The notes under the pieces are model-generated. The model made no database searches, had not been told where the DNA came from, and worked only from the letters and a program-made list of their open reading frames with translations. The translations under genes were made by a program, and so were the position numbers. This document shows positions 11,897-22,479 of a stretch of 64,000 nt of DNA, piece after piece. The stretch spans positions 44,976,632 through 45,040,631 of the forward strand of contig CM055112.1 of the NCBI GenBank assembly GCA_029204225.1. The letters run 5' to 3'. Source of the stretch: Diphasiastrum complanatum. Its lineage: Eukaryota > Streptophyta > Lycopodiopsida > Lycopodiales > Lycopodiaceae. Every line of letters starts with the position of its first letter. Position 1 is the first letter of the stretch.

Positions 11897-12615
11897 TGTT
11901 GGATTATTTTCTCACTAATCGACTAATCGACATTTTAATCTTCATCCAACTTTTACCCAGACCTGCAGTTTTCTTCGTGTTTTTACGCAAGTCTGCATAA
12001 CTACTCGAAATGGCTCGCAGTGACTATTCAAGTTCATTTCTACAGATAGACTATTTACGACCAAAGCCACCAACTTGCATTAATCATCAGCAAGTAGTTT
12101 CTGAGAAGTCCTAACTGGATGGTTGCTAGCACATCACAGCCAACTGGATGATGCTTTTGACAACCTAATTGCTTTGTATAAATAGCTATTCATATTCCAA
12201 CATCTTATGGTCAAGAAGAAGATCAAGTATCGAATAGTTAGCTCTCTCTCTCTCTCAAGCCTGTGAGCTTGTACACTCTTGAGCATTCTAGCTCAATTTT
12301 TAGAGTTGATTAGAGATTGCTATTGCGCTTACTGCTTATCAGTAGTTGCCCTTAATTCAGACTTACATCTTAGTCGTTAAGATATAGCTTAGAGTACGCG
12401 GCTCTGATCCAAAACTCGTTGTACTCATTTACATATGTTTTGCTTCTATACTGAATCAATACTATCTTCTTATTGCGTTCAGTCTCATCTCAGAATGTAT
12501 GCATTTTTGTAGTTCTTCGTGACTAATTATTTGTCTGATGTTTCGTGACTAATTATTTGTCTAATGTTTTGTGACAAATTATTTGTCTGATGTTTCGATT
12601 ATTAATGTTTGGCTA
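11897..12615 (+). repeat. C-family copia LTR, 3'-truncated
   Basis: It starts TGTTGGATTATT like the LTR at 31731 and follows it through a TATA box (TATAAATA, 12177-12184), a short CT run (12241-12259) and the phrase CAAGCCTGTGAGCTTG. It stops at TTTGGCTAC, where element D begins. The matching LTR at 31731 continues about 220 bp further. Confidence 0.85.
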
Positions 12616-13201
12616 CGGACCCCTCCAATGCACTATGGAGTTCCATGCTCATCCAATGAGAGAGAGAGAAGAATAGGGGAGTTAAAGAATCTCCAAGAGC
12701 CTCCATAGGCTTATGGAATGTCAAGAGACTCTTTCCATAACCTATGACTCTTTGAATGCCTTTCTTGTGGGAGTTGGGAACTCAATGGACACTTTAGAAG
12801 GGCACCCTCCCACTAGGTCCCATTGCCCAAGTTGTGCAAGTATACTTTGGTCCTAGACCAATAAAGTGATATGGTTCAAGGTTCAGGCCCAAGGTTTAGA
12901 AAAATAGTCATCCAATGACTTTCTAACACCTCACTAGGTTCCATACCTCCATCCAAGGCAGACACCTATCTGCCCTTAACCAAGGATACTAGTACCTTAA
13001 TCTAAGGCACTTACCCTTAATACTAAGGGTACCCCTTATCCAAGGGTCACGTGACTCCATACCTCTAACTAAGGTATAGTCACTTGTCTGCCCTTATCCA
13101 AGGGCACATACCCTTAATCCTAAGGGTATCTTGTCATTTAGCCCCCAATACTAAATGGACTATGGGGTCTAAAGTAATGCTAGTTACATAGGTATGTAAC
13201 A
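12616..13201 (-). repeat. 3' LTR of element D, truncated
   Basis: 586 bp that match 15049-15710 closely, apart from a much shorter GA run. The right end, read on the minus strand, is the LTR start next to the purine tract. Confidence 0.87.
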
Positions 13202-13217
13202 TTCCTTCCCCCTAAAC

Positions 13218-13514
13218 TTAAATTTTTCCTTGTAGGGAAAAATTTGGAAAATTCTTCTGGAGATCAGCCTCCTTTTCCCAGGTATCCTCCTCTTCTGATT
13301 TGCCCCTCCACCTGACTAAAAATTCCCGAAGCACTCTACTTCGTAAAGTTCTCTGCCGGCTCTTAACAATCGCCTCGGGTTCAGGTGGTCCACTCACAGA
13401 CTCATCACGCTACTTATTAGTGGCTTGAATTTGTTGGTATAATAGTTCAAGAGCTTTTGCCACATTGGATGGGTTTGGTAGATCAAATGTTGGGTTTTCG
13501 TTGGTTTGATCCAT
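13218..13514 (-). pseudogene. Gag-start/chromodomain fusion frame of element D
   Basis: A 99-codon frame from ATG at 13514 to TAA at 13218, interrupted by one in-frame TAG after QQIQATNK. The N-terminal third resembles the start of a gypsy gag (MDQTNENPTFDLPNPSN). The C-terminal part fits the chromodomain found at the end of chromovirus integrases (PEAIVKSRQRTLRSR, FLVRWRGKSEEEDTWE, then LQKNFPNF), including the aromatic W-x-G-x(5-6)-TW pattern used for histone-tail binding. In autonomous chromoviruses this domain directs integration. Here everything between gag start and chromodomain has been deleted. The chromodomain call is fairly firm; a function for the short product is speculative. Confidence 0.75.
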
Positions 13515-14558
13515 TGGGGTTTGTGTGTTTTCCTATTATTTAACAAGTGCTCAAATTAGAATGATAGAAATGCTTCAATTGTTACATCCAATGCAAATAA
13601 AAAGCATTTACTTCTATTCATTCAATCTTATTGTTTGTAAGCTCAATCCAAGCCTACTATTTGCAAGCTTCATCCAAGCTTAAGAGGAAAACAACATCAA
13701 GTTATATTTGCCTTAATCAAAAGCAAAAATGAAAACCAAATCTTTATGTAAACTTCAATTAACTAATCCAAGCTAATGTTTACATAAAGTTCCCATTTCC
13801 ATTCTCATTCCAATTATATTTGTCATTTCAAAAGCAACCAAAGTTTTCACATTTCTCACTATTCTAGATTTCCAAAACCAAGAAACTAGTGTCTAGAAAT
13901 GGATAACTAATGAAGCTTTGTGAAAACTAAAATTTTCAGATCTGATTTTCAAATTTACAGGTCTAAAAATTAGAACTTCAAAATGACAAAAAACAGAATT
14001 TTAAAACTTGTTTTATGCACAAAGTTACACTACCATTCCCTTCCTACATTGTCATCTTCATGAAACTAGGAGATAGAAAGGTGTAACTAATGAAGTTTGA
14101 ATGAAAACTTCACTTTTCAGATCTGGTTTTCAAATTTACAGGTCTGAAAATCAAAACTTCAAAATGAAAATCAAAACTTCAAACACTTCATTTATGCAAA
14201 AAAAAACACTAATTTTGATCAAAACACATAGCTAGAATCAATCTTTTTGCCAAAAAAAAATTTGTGTATGTAGAGGAAGACTTCCTCTACCCATCCCACA
14301 AATCTTTTTTCAGAACTTTTAGAAACCCAAAGCCCACTTTAAAACTTCTCTAACATGATCAAAAAATCAGCCCCTAAACAATTCTATAAGGATCACTACT
14401 CTCTTCCAAAGAGAACTAGATTCATTGGGTACTTCAACTACAAGCTTCCTACAACTAGAAAAGCCTATAATCTTTCCCAAAAAAAATTTAGTTGGTCATC
14501 TTAATAGAACTTGAAGAAGGTTAGAAAGGTTACCATTCTTTGTCTAGCTCTGATACCA

Positions 14559-15085
14559 CTTTTACAAGTAAAGGTGAGGAAGTCCTCCAAATTCAAGGTA
14601 GAGCCTCCAAATGTCCTCCAAGCAACCTGCAAGCTTCAAGATGCTCCCCAACTCCAAGCTAGGATGCCTCCACCTGCAAGTAAGAATCTGCAAGCCTCCA
14701 AGGATCTCTCCTCCACCTGTGTCCCTACTCTTTAAACACAAAGATAGATAACAAGCTGGCCTCAAGTATTCACCACCCAACCATAGCTAGATCCAAGCTC
14801 CAAGCAAGACCTATCCAGCACCCCCTTGCTAATCATGAACAAATCACAAGCATACCACAACACTCCATAGCATATTCAAGATCCAAACCCTACTTATGTC
14901 CCATACCATAAGCAAGATCCAAACCTCAAGCATACTACCACAAGAAAGCACTCTACACACTAGTAGCAACACTAGAGCATAAGCAAAGCAAACAAGAGAG
15001 ATCTCTCCCCCCCAATGGGCGCCCTACTACCCTCATATAGATGGCCCATGGACCCCTCCAATGCACTATGGAGTTCCATGCTCAT

Positions 15086-15178
<93 letters not shown>

Positions 15179-15710
15179 CCTAGGGGAGTTAAAGAATCTC
15201 CAAGAGCCTCCATAGGCTTATGGAATGTCAAGAGACTCCTTCCATAACCTATGACTCTTTGAATGCCTTTCTTGTGGGAGTTGGAAACTCAATGGACACT
15301 TTAGAAGGGCACCCTCCTACTAGGTCCCATTGCCCAAGTTGTGCAAGTATACTTTGGTCCTAGACCAATAAAGTGATATGGTTCAAGGTTCAGGCCCAAG
15401 GTTTAGAAAAATAGTCATCCAATGACTTTCTAACACCTCACTAGGTTCCATACCTCCATCCAAGGCATAGACACCTACCTGCCCTTAACCAAGGACACTA
15501 GTACCTTAATCTAAGGCACCTACCCTTAATACTAAAGGTATTCCTTATCCAAGGGTCACGTGACTCCATACCTCTAACTAAGGTATAGTCACTTGTCTGC
15601 CCTTATCCAAGGGCACATACCCTTAATCCTAAGGGTACCTTGCCATTTAGCCCCCAACACTAAATGGACTATGGGGTCTGAAGTACTACTAGTTACATAG
15701 GTATGTAACA
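14559..15710 (-). repeat. 5' LTR of element D
   Basis: About 1.15 kb between the primer site and the terminal TGTTACATACC. It contains a GA microsatellite (15088-15176) and, read on the minus strand, a TATATGAGG box near 15035-15043. The inner boundary lacks a clean CA end, so it may be off by a few bases. Confidence 0.7.
15088..15176. repeat. (GA)n microsatellite in the D LTR
   Basis: 89 bp of AG/GA. The matching place in the truncated 3' LTR near 12658-12670 has only about a dozen bases, so the tract expanded or contracted after insertion. Confidence 0.96.
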
Positions 15711-15882
15711 CCACTCAAGTCACATGCTAGGTAAAAATCAGACAGCCTATCTAAGTAGTTTGTGAACCTAAGACGTATTGTCTAAGAAAAAAGACAATGG
15801 GTCTAAAATGATCACTGAGCATCGTGTGAAAGAACACGTTGTTTTATTTGGGAATTGACATAGTATGTGGATGATCATAATA

Positions 15883-15954
15883 GCCTTTATAGCTCAGTGG
15901 TAGAGCGTCAGTCTTGTAAACTGAAGGTCCAGAGTTCGATCCTCTGTGGAGGCA
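15883..15954 (+). tRNA. tRNA-Thr(UGU)
   Basis: All four stems fold: acceptor GCCTTTA with TGGAGGC (two G-U pairs), D stem GCTC/GAGC, anticodon stem TCAGT/ACTGA around loop CTTGTAA (anticodon TGT), and T stem CAGAG/CTCTG with TTCGATC. It is 72 bases long including the discriminator A, without an encoded CCA and without an intron. Internal A box (TAGCTCAGTGG) and B box (GGTCCAGAGTTCGATCC region) are intact. This is a nuclear-type gene, unlike plastid trnT. It lies 172 bp from the edge of element D, in otherwise gene-free DNA, and shows no sign of decay. Confidence 0.95.
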
Positions 15955-15955
15955 C

Positions 15956-15960
15956 TTTTT
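15956..15960 (+). terminator. Pol III terminator of tRNA-Thr
   Basis: A run of five T residues begins two bases after the mature 3' end, the usual RNA polymerase III stop. Confidence 0.85.
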
Positions 15961-16627
15961 GGTGTGACTTGGCAAGGCATTTTATTTGCAATGTGATTTT
16001 AACTTTATAGAACCACAATCTATGATAGAAATATGGTTATTAAAGTAAAATTGGTCCATTTAAAGACACCCCCATGGATTTCCTAGAAGAACTTGGAACC
16101 AATGTAATTTCATACTTCATTAATACATGATTCTTGTAGTCTATAAAACATCTAATGATCAGATAGATTAGTAGTGATGTCTTACTTTGTTAAAAATAAT
16201 AGCTACGTGGTATACTCTAACATCACCTTGTTTCGTTTAAGACCAAGTTTGAGCATCGTATTCAATGACTATAATACATTAGCATTTCAAAAACCTTAGT
16301 GATATAAAAAATATAGGTGGAAGGTGGAGTTTAGCATCAAAAGTCATATCATAATATTCTTAAGTTCAAATAGGAGATGTGAAAACTAGGGGTCTAGCAT
16401 CAAAACCCACATATATAATTCATAACATGTTTAATTTATTGAGGTTTTATAAAGGAATTTAGAATAATTTTATTGCTTTAGTCACAAGATTGTTGATTAA
16501 GTATTGAACTAGAAAACCAATAATCACTACACTCTATTATAAAGAGTGCTCATAACCCTATGTTAGTATGTAACAATAAAAAATAGTCTTCATCCAAAAG
16601 TCAAATCTTTGGTGGTTTCAAACCACA
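15961..16627. other. AT-rich unassigned sequence
   Basis: No reading frame, RNA gene or repeat could be recognised here. Confidence 0.4.
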
Positions 16628-17732
16628 CTAGTTGGCAAGTCCCAAGCTCAAAATGGAGTTTTCCCATTTGTCCACACATAAAAGATGGGTCCCCAAAAAA
16701 AAAGGACACATGTGAAGTGCGCACGTTCGATTTTCCACTAATGGGACCAATTCATCCAAGAAATTTGTGAGCTCCACATCCCCAATAGTCTCTTCAGAGT
16801 TTCTATTGGATTTGAGCATCATGGACATTATTAGGTCCTTGGCTATACTCATTTGAACCTTTTTTGGACCTGCCTTTCTATCTACATTGATTGCATTTTC
16901 AACCAATTTTCTTGTTTTGTCGATGGTCTTCTTTAAAGTTCTTGGTACCACGTCCTATCCATGTTCTCCCCTGTGGATCATTATTCCGGTGAGCATGGTG
17001 TCTCTTGGCATCAAGTAATAAATTGAACATGGACAAGAGCAAACGTAGATTGCTGGTTTTTGACAAAACGAATAGGAAATTGTGCTAGTACCATTAGTCA
17101 AGATACCCATTGGGCATGTTTTTTTAGAAGCGCCTTTAAAAAAAATGTTATTTTTTTCCCCAATATTTATGTACTGGGAACATGTCACTCTTTGGGCACT
17201 CCAATAAGCCAATACAATAGTTGATCCTCACTATCGCATCGTAGGACACATTGGTTTTCATTGGTTTGGTGCAAACATGTCCATCATATCTTTGCTCCAT
17301 ACCATCCATTCCACTTGTCTGGCCAAAGCTAGGGGGAAGTTCAAACATCACGTCTCCATAATGATTGTAGTATCTTGGAAGCTCTTCAACAATTTGAGGT
17401 ACTATGCCTTTCTTGAATAGTTTTTTGATGATGTTCGTTCCAGGTCCTGACAAGATATAATCAAGAACAATGTGCCTAGGTGTTGTTGTAGTTGTCTGTT
17501 CATGAGAAAAAATTCCATGGGAAGACTCTCCCTTTCCATTCGAGGTGTCCACGTCAATTGTCTCTAATGTGAATTGTGTATTTCTACAATCCAAGGAGGT
17601 GTCAAATTCCATTTCATTAGAGTCTTCCATGTGAAAGTACTGTACTTTAGGACCATAAACATAAATGGATCTACAAAAGATCCACAAGAGTGATTGGATG
17701 CTTGCTTTACAACCTAGCAAAAAACTAGACAC
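16628..17732 (-). pseudogene. Decayed protein of unknown function, possible DNA-transposon ORF
   Basis: Three open pieces on the minus strand join into one protein of about 360 residues with one frameshift near 17155 (at an A/G homopolymer) and one in-frame TAG at 16955. The N-terminal part is acidic and polar. The middle has an evenly spaced Cys/His group: TCPMGILTNG, YSFCQKPAIYVCSCPC, then IMIHRGEHG. A basic helical tail follows (TLKKTIDKTRKLVENAINVD). A Cys-rich sheet followed by H-x-G-x-H recalls WRKY/GCM/FLYWCH-type zinc domains found in some transposases, but I cannot name a family. No terminal repeats were seen. Host gene fragment is an alternative. Confidence 0.45.
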
Positions 17733-17919
17733 AAAAAAGTTGATCTAGATTGGCAATTTGACAATCAACAAACAAGAACAATCAATAGGGGACATACATG
17801 AAGGCAAGCTCTTCCATGATAGTTTTTTCATGCCGAGCAAAGGCTATACAATATCTATGATCAACAATGCGGCCCTTCACAATTTTTGTAAATAATGTAA
17901 TCATATTCTTTTTGCTACA

Positions 17920-19142
17920 GATGCAGACGCGACCATTTCGGTCACCAACATAGTTATCTGCTGGCAGCCATCAAGGGCAAGCAGATCAATTTTGGTGCCA
18001 TTGCTTTCAAGGCTTTCCATCGGTCTATGAAGCATGACAAGTACCTTGCTTATGCATCACACATCTCCCACCCGTGCTTACACTATAGTGATATAATGAT
18101 ATAATGACAGGGGAGTTGTTGCTACTTGAAAAGAGAAAATCAACACTTGCAGCTTGACCGCAAGTGGATTTCAGCAGCATAGTAATCATCGACGACACAT
18201 TAGATGATCAAGCATAACCAGGGCCGAGTCAGTCACTACGCGACTCAAGGCCAAAGGAAATGGATGATGTTGTTGCGAATGCCACACATGACACGGAGAT
18301 GGTGGACGACGACAATTTGGATGCTGCAAAATTTTGAATTGAAGCAGTCCAAGTTGAAGCAGTCCAATCTCCTACCTCTGTGGATGACACTACCATCACC
18401 GCCACTGCTACTGTTGAAGTAGTCCAGGTTAAAGCAGTCCAGTCTCCTACCTTTGTGGATGACACTACCATCACCGCCACTGCTACTGTTGTTGAGCCAC
18501 AACTCACTCAACACGACATAGCAGACACTAGAGCCAGAAACACCGACATGGTTTTCTTCCTTATCCCTTGAGGCTCAGCAAATTGTTTTGTATATTAGAA
18601 ATGCAGATGCTACGAGCCAGGGTTATGAGTAGAAGATTGTCAAAATTCAGGGGCAGAATGAAGACCTCAAGAAAAAAATGACCAAGATGTTGTCTCAGCT
18701 CAACACCATGGAGCAGAGCAATAAGAATTTCAAAACGGTTGCAAAATGCGCATGATTATTCATTGTCTCTTCAGTCCAAATTGGACAAGAGCAAGGATAT
18801 AATAACTGCTGCAAACAAGCACATATCAACATTTGATTAAGAGTGCAAAATAAGTTAGATTTCTACCAAAAAAAGGCTGAAGACCTACCAAGAATAAGTG
18901 CAGAAAATATCCTCCAGTGTTGCACCGACTCCGGAACTATCAAAGTCGATGCAGGCAAGTGGAAGCAAGCACAGGCAACTCTAGAAGATACCTTCAGGCG
19001 AGAAGTTCTTCAACCATTATACCAAGAAAAATAAAGGTCTGAAGAAGAACTGATTGACTTGAAGGAGCTTGCAAAAACTAGCTATCCTGGCATGGAGGCC
19101 TACAATGAATACACCCAGTGTAGGATCGAAGATCTTGCGTAG
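17920..19142 (+). pseudogene. Decayed member of the E-type downstream-ORF family
   Basis: The start reads DADATISVTN, then after a frame change YLLAAIKGKQINFGAIAF. This aligns with DVDATISVQNFGYILDALTG...VCFGVITY in the frame downstream of integrase in element E (46152-47537, minus). It is followed by a Thr/Val-rich linker with a tandem 25-residue repeat, a predicted coiled coil (QGQNEDLKKKMTKMLSQLN) and a polar C-terminal part ending RIEDLA at 19142. Several frame changes and stops are present. The shared order (globular region, low-complexity linker, coiled coil) supports homology. It lacks nearby integrase or LTRs, so it is an isolated fragment of a retroelement or of a host gene from which such ORFs came. 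Confidence 0.5.
18341..18490 (+). repeat. Tandem 75-bp in-frame repeat, two units
   Basis: Units 18341-18415 and 18416-18490 differ at only a few bases. Each encodes 25 residues with the core SPTSVDDTTITATATV. The length is a multiple of three, so the duplication kept the frame. Confidence 0.93.
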
Positions 19143-20245
19143 TATAGCCCTCCTACCTGTCAACAAGGGTTAGTTCACCGGATAGGTACCTAACTATGCA
19201 TAGATGCTACTTTTAGTTAGTTTCCTACTTTTCGTCTAACTCTACCTTCCCTAACGCTACTCACACTAACTCTACTCCCCTAACTAACTTCATCATGATT
19301 TTGGGTGAAGAGAGAGGATAGAATAGAAGAGGAAGAAGAAGGAAAAGAGAGAAAGAGAGAGAGATGAGATGGAGGTTAGCTCAAATGCTCAATTTCATTG
19401 CTTATGGAAAAATCTTAACTAGCATAAACCAAAAAGCATGGAAAATGGAATTAACAGGCAATCACAACAATAGCATAAGCAAGAGTGATTAGCAAATGAG
19501 GACGCTTGAGCTATCAAAATAATAGAGTCTCTTCCTCTCTATTAAGCATGAAAATAGAGTACAAATGGTGCCCTTTTATAAAATGGGGAAGGCCCTTGCC
19601 CCAAAATCCTATTGGCTAATATTTACATTGATCCTATCCATTCATCTTGGACCCAACTTGATCCAAGGGTCCACAAAAAGTACATTGAAATTCACAAGAT
19701 TCATGTGAGTCTCAATTTGGACCCAACTCTAAAAAGTAATCTCTAAGTTTAAAAATGACTTTGGGCCTCTAGTTTTATTTTAATCCAAAGGCCCAAGTTT
19801 ATTTTATTTTATTTACAACTTAAGCTTGCATGCTCATTGGGCCATGGGCTTATATGTGCAAGATGCCATGCCCTCGCAACACATGTTATTGGTCGAATTT
19901 ATTTATTTACAATTCGTTGGGAATACCCCCAACAGGACCCACGGCCTGAAGTAGTGCCCGTCCCTCGGCACTCTGCCGGTTCAGTAAAGAGTCTTCTTGG
20001 CCTGTCTCTTGATGTCTCGTGGGGATACTTTGATAGGAATTCATTTATTTTCTCCTCCACGGACTTTGGTCTTCAGAAGGCCCGGTTGGCAGATCTGGTG
20101 CGCGAACCTCTGGATGATGTTGTATGTCCTTCTTCTTGGCTTTGGCTGGTACTTGCGCCTTGGCCTTGGTCTCGCGTCTCAGTACCCGTATTTGTTGCTC
20201 CTTGGTCTTGGCCTTCGAACCCTTGATCTTGGCTAAATCCCCCTG
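19143..20245. other. Possible LTR of unassigned element, next to the coiled-coil gene
   Basis: On the minus strand a sequence starting TGTTGGGGGTATTCCC near 19936 could be the beginning of a 3' LTR lying just beyond the coiled-coil frame at 20246. The start is itself palindromic (TTGGG...CCCAA). No second copy exists in the window, so the idea is untested. The rest is AT-rich and lacks genes. Confidence 0.3.
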
Positions 20246-22400
20246 CTACTTGTTGGCTTTGGTCCTGTGGTTGGTACTGGCTTGTGCAGCCTGCATAGCA
20301 TCAAAAACAGGTGGCGGTGGAATTACCACGGGGGTGGGCTGGGCCTTTTTCTCCATGAACTGTTGGCAAGTCTTGAGGGCTTGTTTGGCCTGGGCGAGCT
20401 CGTGAGTTGCGCTTGCCCGATATTTTTTGAACTCTGCTTGGTAGCTATTTAATGTTTGGCTATAAACATGCACCTGACGCCGAAAGAGATTCACCTCTGA
20501 TTCAAATAGCGGCCTTGAGTCTGGTGCAAGTTGAGCTAACCAGACGAGCTTTTCATTTTGTAGGGCTTTGACTTCCGCCCCCAGGCACGTATTCTCTGCT
20601 TCGTAAATCTGTAGTTGCACTTGGAGTGGAGCAAGCCGTTGGGATGCTTCGGATTGAAGCTCCCGCACCTTCGTGGAGGCCTTTGTCAACGCTTTGGAGA
20701 GGCTTTGGATGTAAAGATTGAGGCCCTCCTCCTTCTGCTGCAGCTTGGCAATCTCCCGGTGCCCTTCTTGTTCATGTTGCTGAGCTAGAATCAGCTCGTG
20801 CTGCAGCTTCATGAGTTCCGCTCGTAGTTGTGTGTTGCTTGTTGCCAGGTGTAATACCCTGCTTTCCAAAATAGCTTTGGCTGCTACCACCTCCAAGATG
20901 TATTTACCCAGAGTCTGGTATGTCGTCGTTAAGTCTATGGGAGCAGCCGGTACACTGGCACTGATGGGGGCTTGTGTGGTATCGGCCCCGACGACTTATG
21001 GATCTCCGTCGTCATTGTCTTCAATGAGGTTCTCGTTGGACCTGATGTCATCTCTGACAGTGGGATCAGTCCGATCTAGTGATGGTATGAAAATGGTTTA
21101 AACAAATGCGTCATCAGACAACGGTTGGTTGCCCTCGACAACCTTTGGTGGCAAAACAGGTGGGGTGCGAGAAGCAACAGTGGAAACGGGGTTGAGGACG
21201 ATTTGTCCAAACGAGAGGATGGGAGGAACAGAGGGGAACTGAAGAGTGGTGTGGAGTATGGAGGAAGGCGAGGATGGAGCAAAAATAGTCTAGCGTGGGG
21301 GTGAAAAATTAATAACTTGCATCCACGCTAGAGTGTCAGGAGACAATTGAGAATCGGAGAGATTAAATGTGAGGGGAGTGATGGTGATGGCAAGAGTGAT
21401 GGAGGATGCGATGGTGATGGACGGAGTAGTGGATAATGGGACAAAAATAGAAGTGATATCAACAGAGGAAACGAGAATGGACACAAAAATAGTTGTGGAT
21501 GGAACAAAAAGAGGGGTAGTGACAACAGAGACAGGAGGGGAAGGGTGCATGGAAGGAGAAGTGACGGTGGTTGATGGAGTCGTTAGTGCGGTGGTGGTGG
21601 TGCATCTTCGGATGGTAGATGGAGATGAAGATGTAGAGGCAGTGCCACGCATTCATTTGCTAGCCGTTGTGTCAGTAGCTGCAGGTTGGGAGGAGGTGGA
21701 TGCTTGAGATGGCGGATAGAGGTTAGTGTGCAGCACAATGGAAGACAAAAGGGTGGAGCGGTGAAAACCGCACACTTTTGCCTCAAGAAGTGTGCAAGCA
21801 AAATTACACAACAGGGGGTCTGCTGGGATACGTTCACGGTTGTTGGGTTTAATGGAGATGGTGAGTTTGCAAATGAGGAAGCTATGATCGGCGTATGGCA
21901 CAACTGAGGGGCCAGGGAATTTCAGAATGGATTCCACTATCTGACTCAATAGCATGGACTGGATTATGTCCTTGCAAAATGTTGAAATAACTAGAAAGTT
22001 ATTCAACAGATGCGCAGCCGCCTGTATGATTGGTTCCGTGATAGCATCTATCAGGTAACCGTTGTTAGTCTGGATAGGGATCTCTGGTGCGGTTTTGGCA
22101 ACGAAAGGTTTAATCAGGGCTTTTGCCTGACGGTGGGAGATGGATTGACGGTCGTCGGACATAATGCCAACAGTGACCATCGAGTTTGTGTTAATCTTGA
22201 CCTTGTACGTGGTACCTTGGTACAGGAAGTAGAAGCGTGTTTTCGACGCGTCCCGGGTGGCGTAAGTGTGAAGGGCAAGGCCCATGTTAATCTCAAAATG
22301 GAAAAGCGTCGGATAAAAACTCATTGCCTCAAAAAGTGGGTCGGATGTCTTTAGCCAGGGTTGGATCAGAGCGTTAGAGGGTAAGAGCCAAATCTGTGTG
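20246..22400 (-). pseudogene. Unknown protein: globular N-terminus, Thr/Ser/Pro linker, coiled coil
   Basis: Minus-strand pieces in order: a 200+ residue globular part (open through 22324-21653 and readable back to about 22400, with INMGLALHTYATRD and HLLNNFLVISTFCKDI), a Thr/Ser/Pro/Ile-rich linker (21652-21290), a short variable piece, and an uninterrupted 216-residue coiled coil (20896-20246) rich in Leu, Glu, Gln and Lys with heptads (VVAAKAILESRVLHL...). It ends with Pro-rich PVVIPPPP and a basic tail. Stops separate the first parts. The architecture equals that of the ORF downstream of integrase in element E and of 17920-19142, but residue-level homology is not clear to me. No function can be assigned. 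Confidence 0.45.
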
Positions 22401-22479
22401 GCCTCGGGGATTTCATGTTGATATATTTTTCACCTCTGTTTGTTCGTATTTGCTTGACTTTCTTATTGGTCCACTTCTC

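Larger units (their letters stand above)
12616..15710 (-). mobile_element. Non-autonomous Ty3/gypsy chromovirus derivative D
   Basis: Minus-strand element: 5' LTR about 14559-15710, primer site TGGTATCAGAGC at 14558-14547, internal region to 13202 with a short chromodomain frame, and a purine tract AGGGGGAAGGAA just before a 3' LTR that starts TGTTACATACC at 13201. The 3' LTR is cut at 12616 after 586 bp. No gag body, protease, RT or RNase H is present in the 1.36-kb internal region, so it could only have moved with help. The two outer flanks show no target duplication, so the left end was probably lost by rearrangement. Confidence 0.8.

Noticed and set aside
15015-15247. Open frames through the GA tract
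   Set aside because: They encode only alternating Arg-Glu from a dinucleotide repeat and have no other protein character. The same holds for the frames at 35057-35365 and 55618-56155.
15883-15954. Plastid origin of the tRNA-Thr gene
   Set aside because: The acceptor and anticodon stems do not resemble plastid trnT genes, and a Pol III terminator follows.
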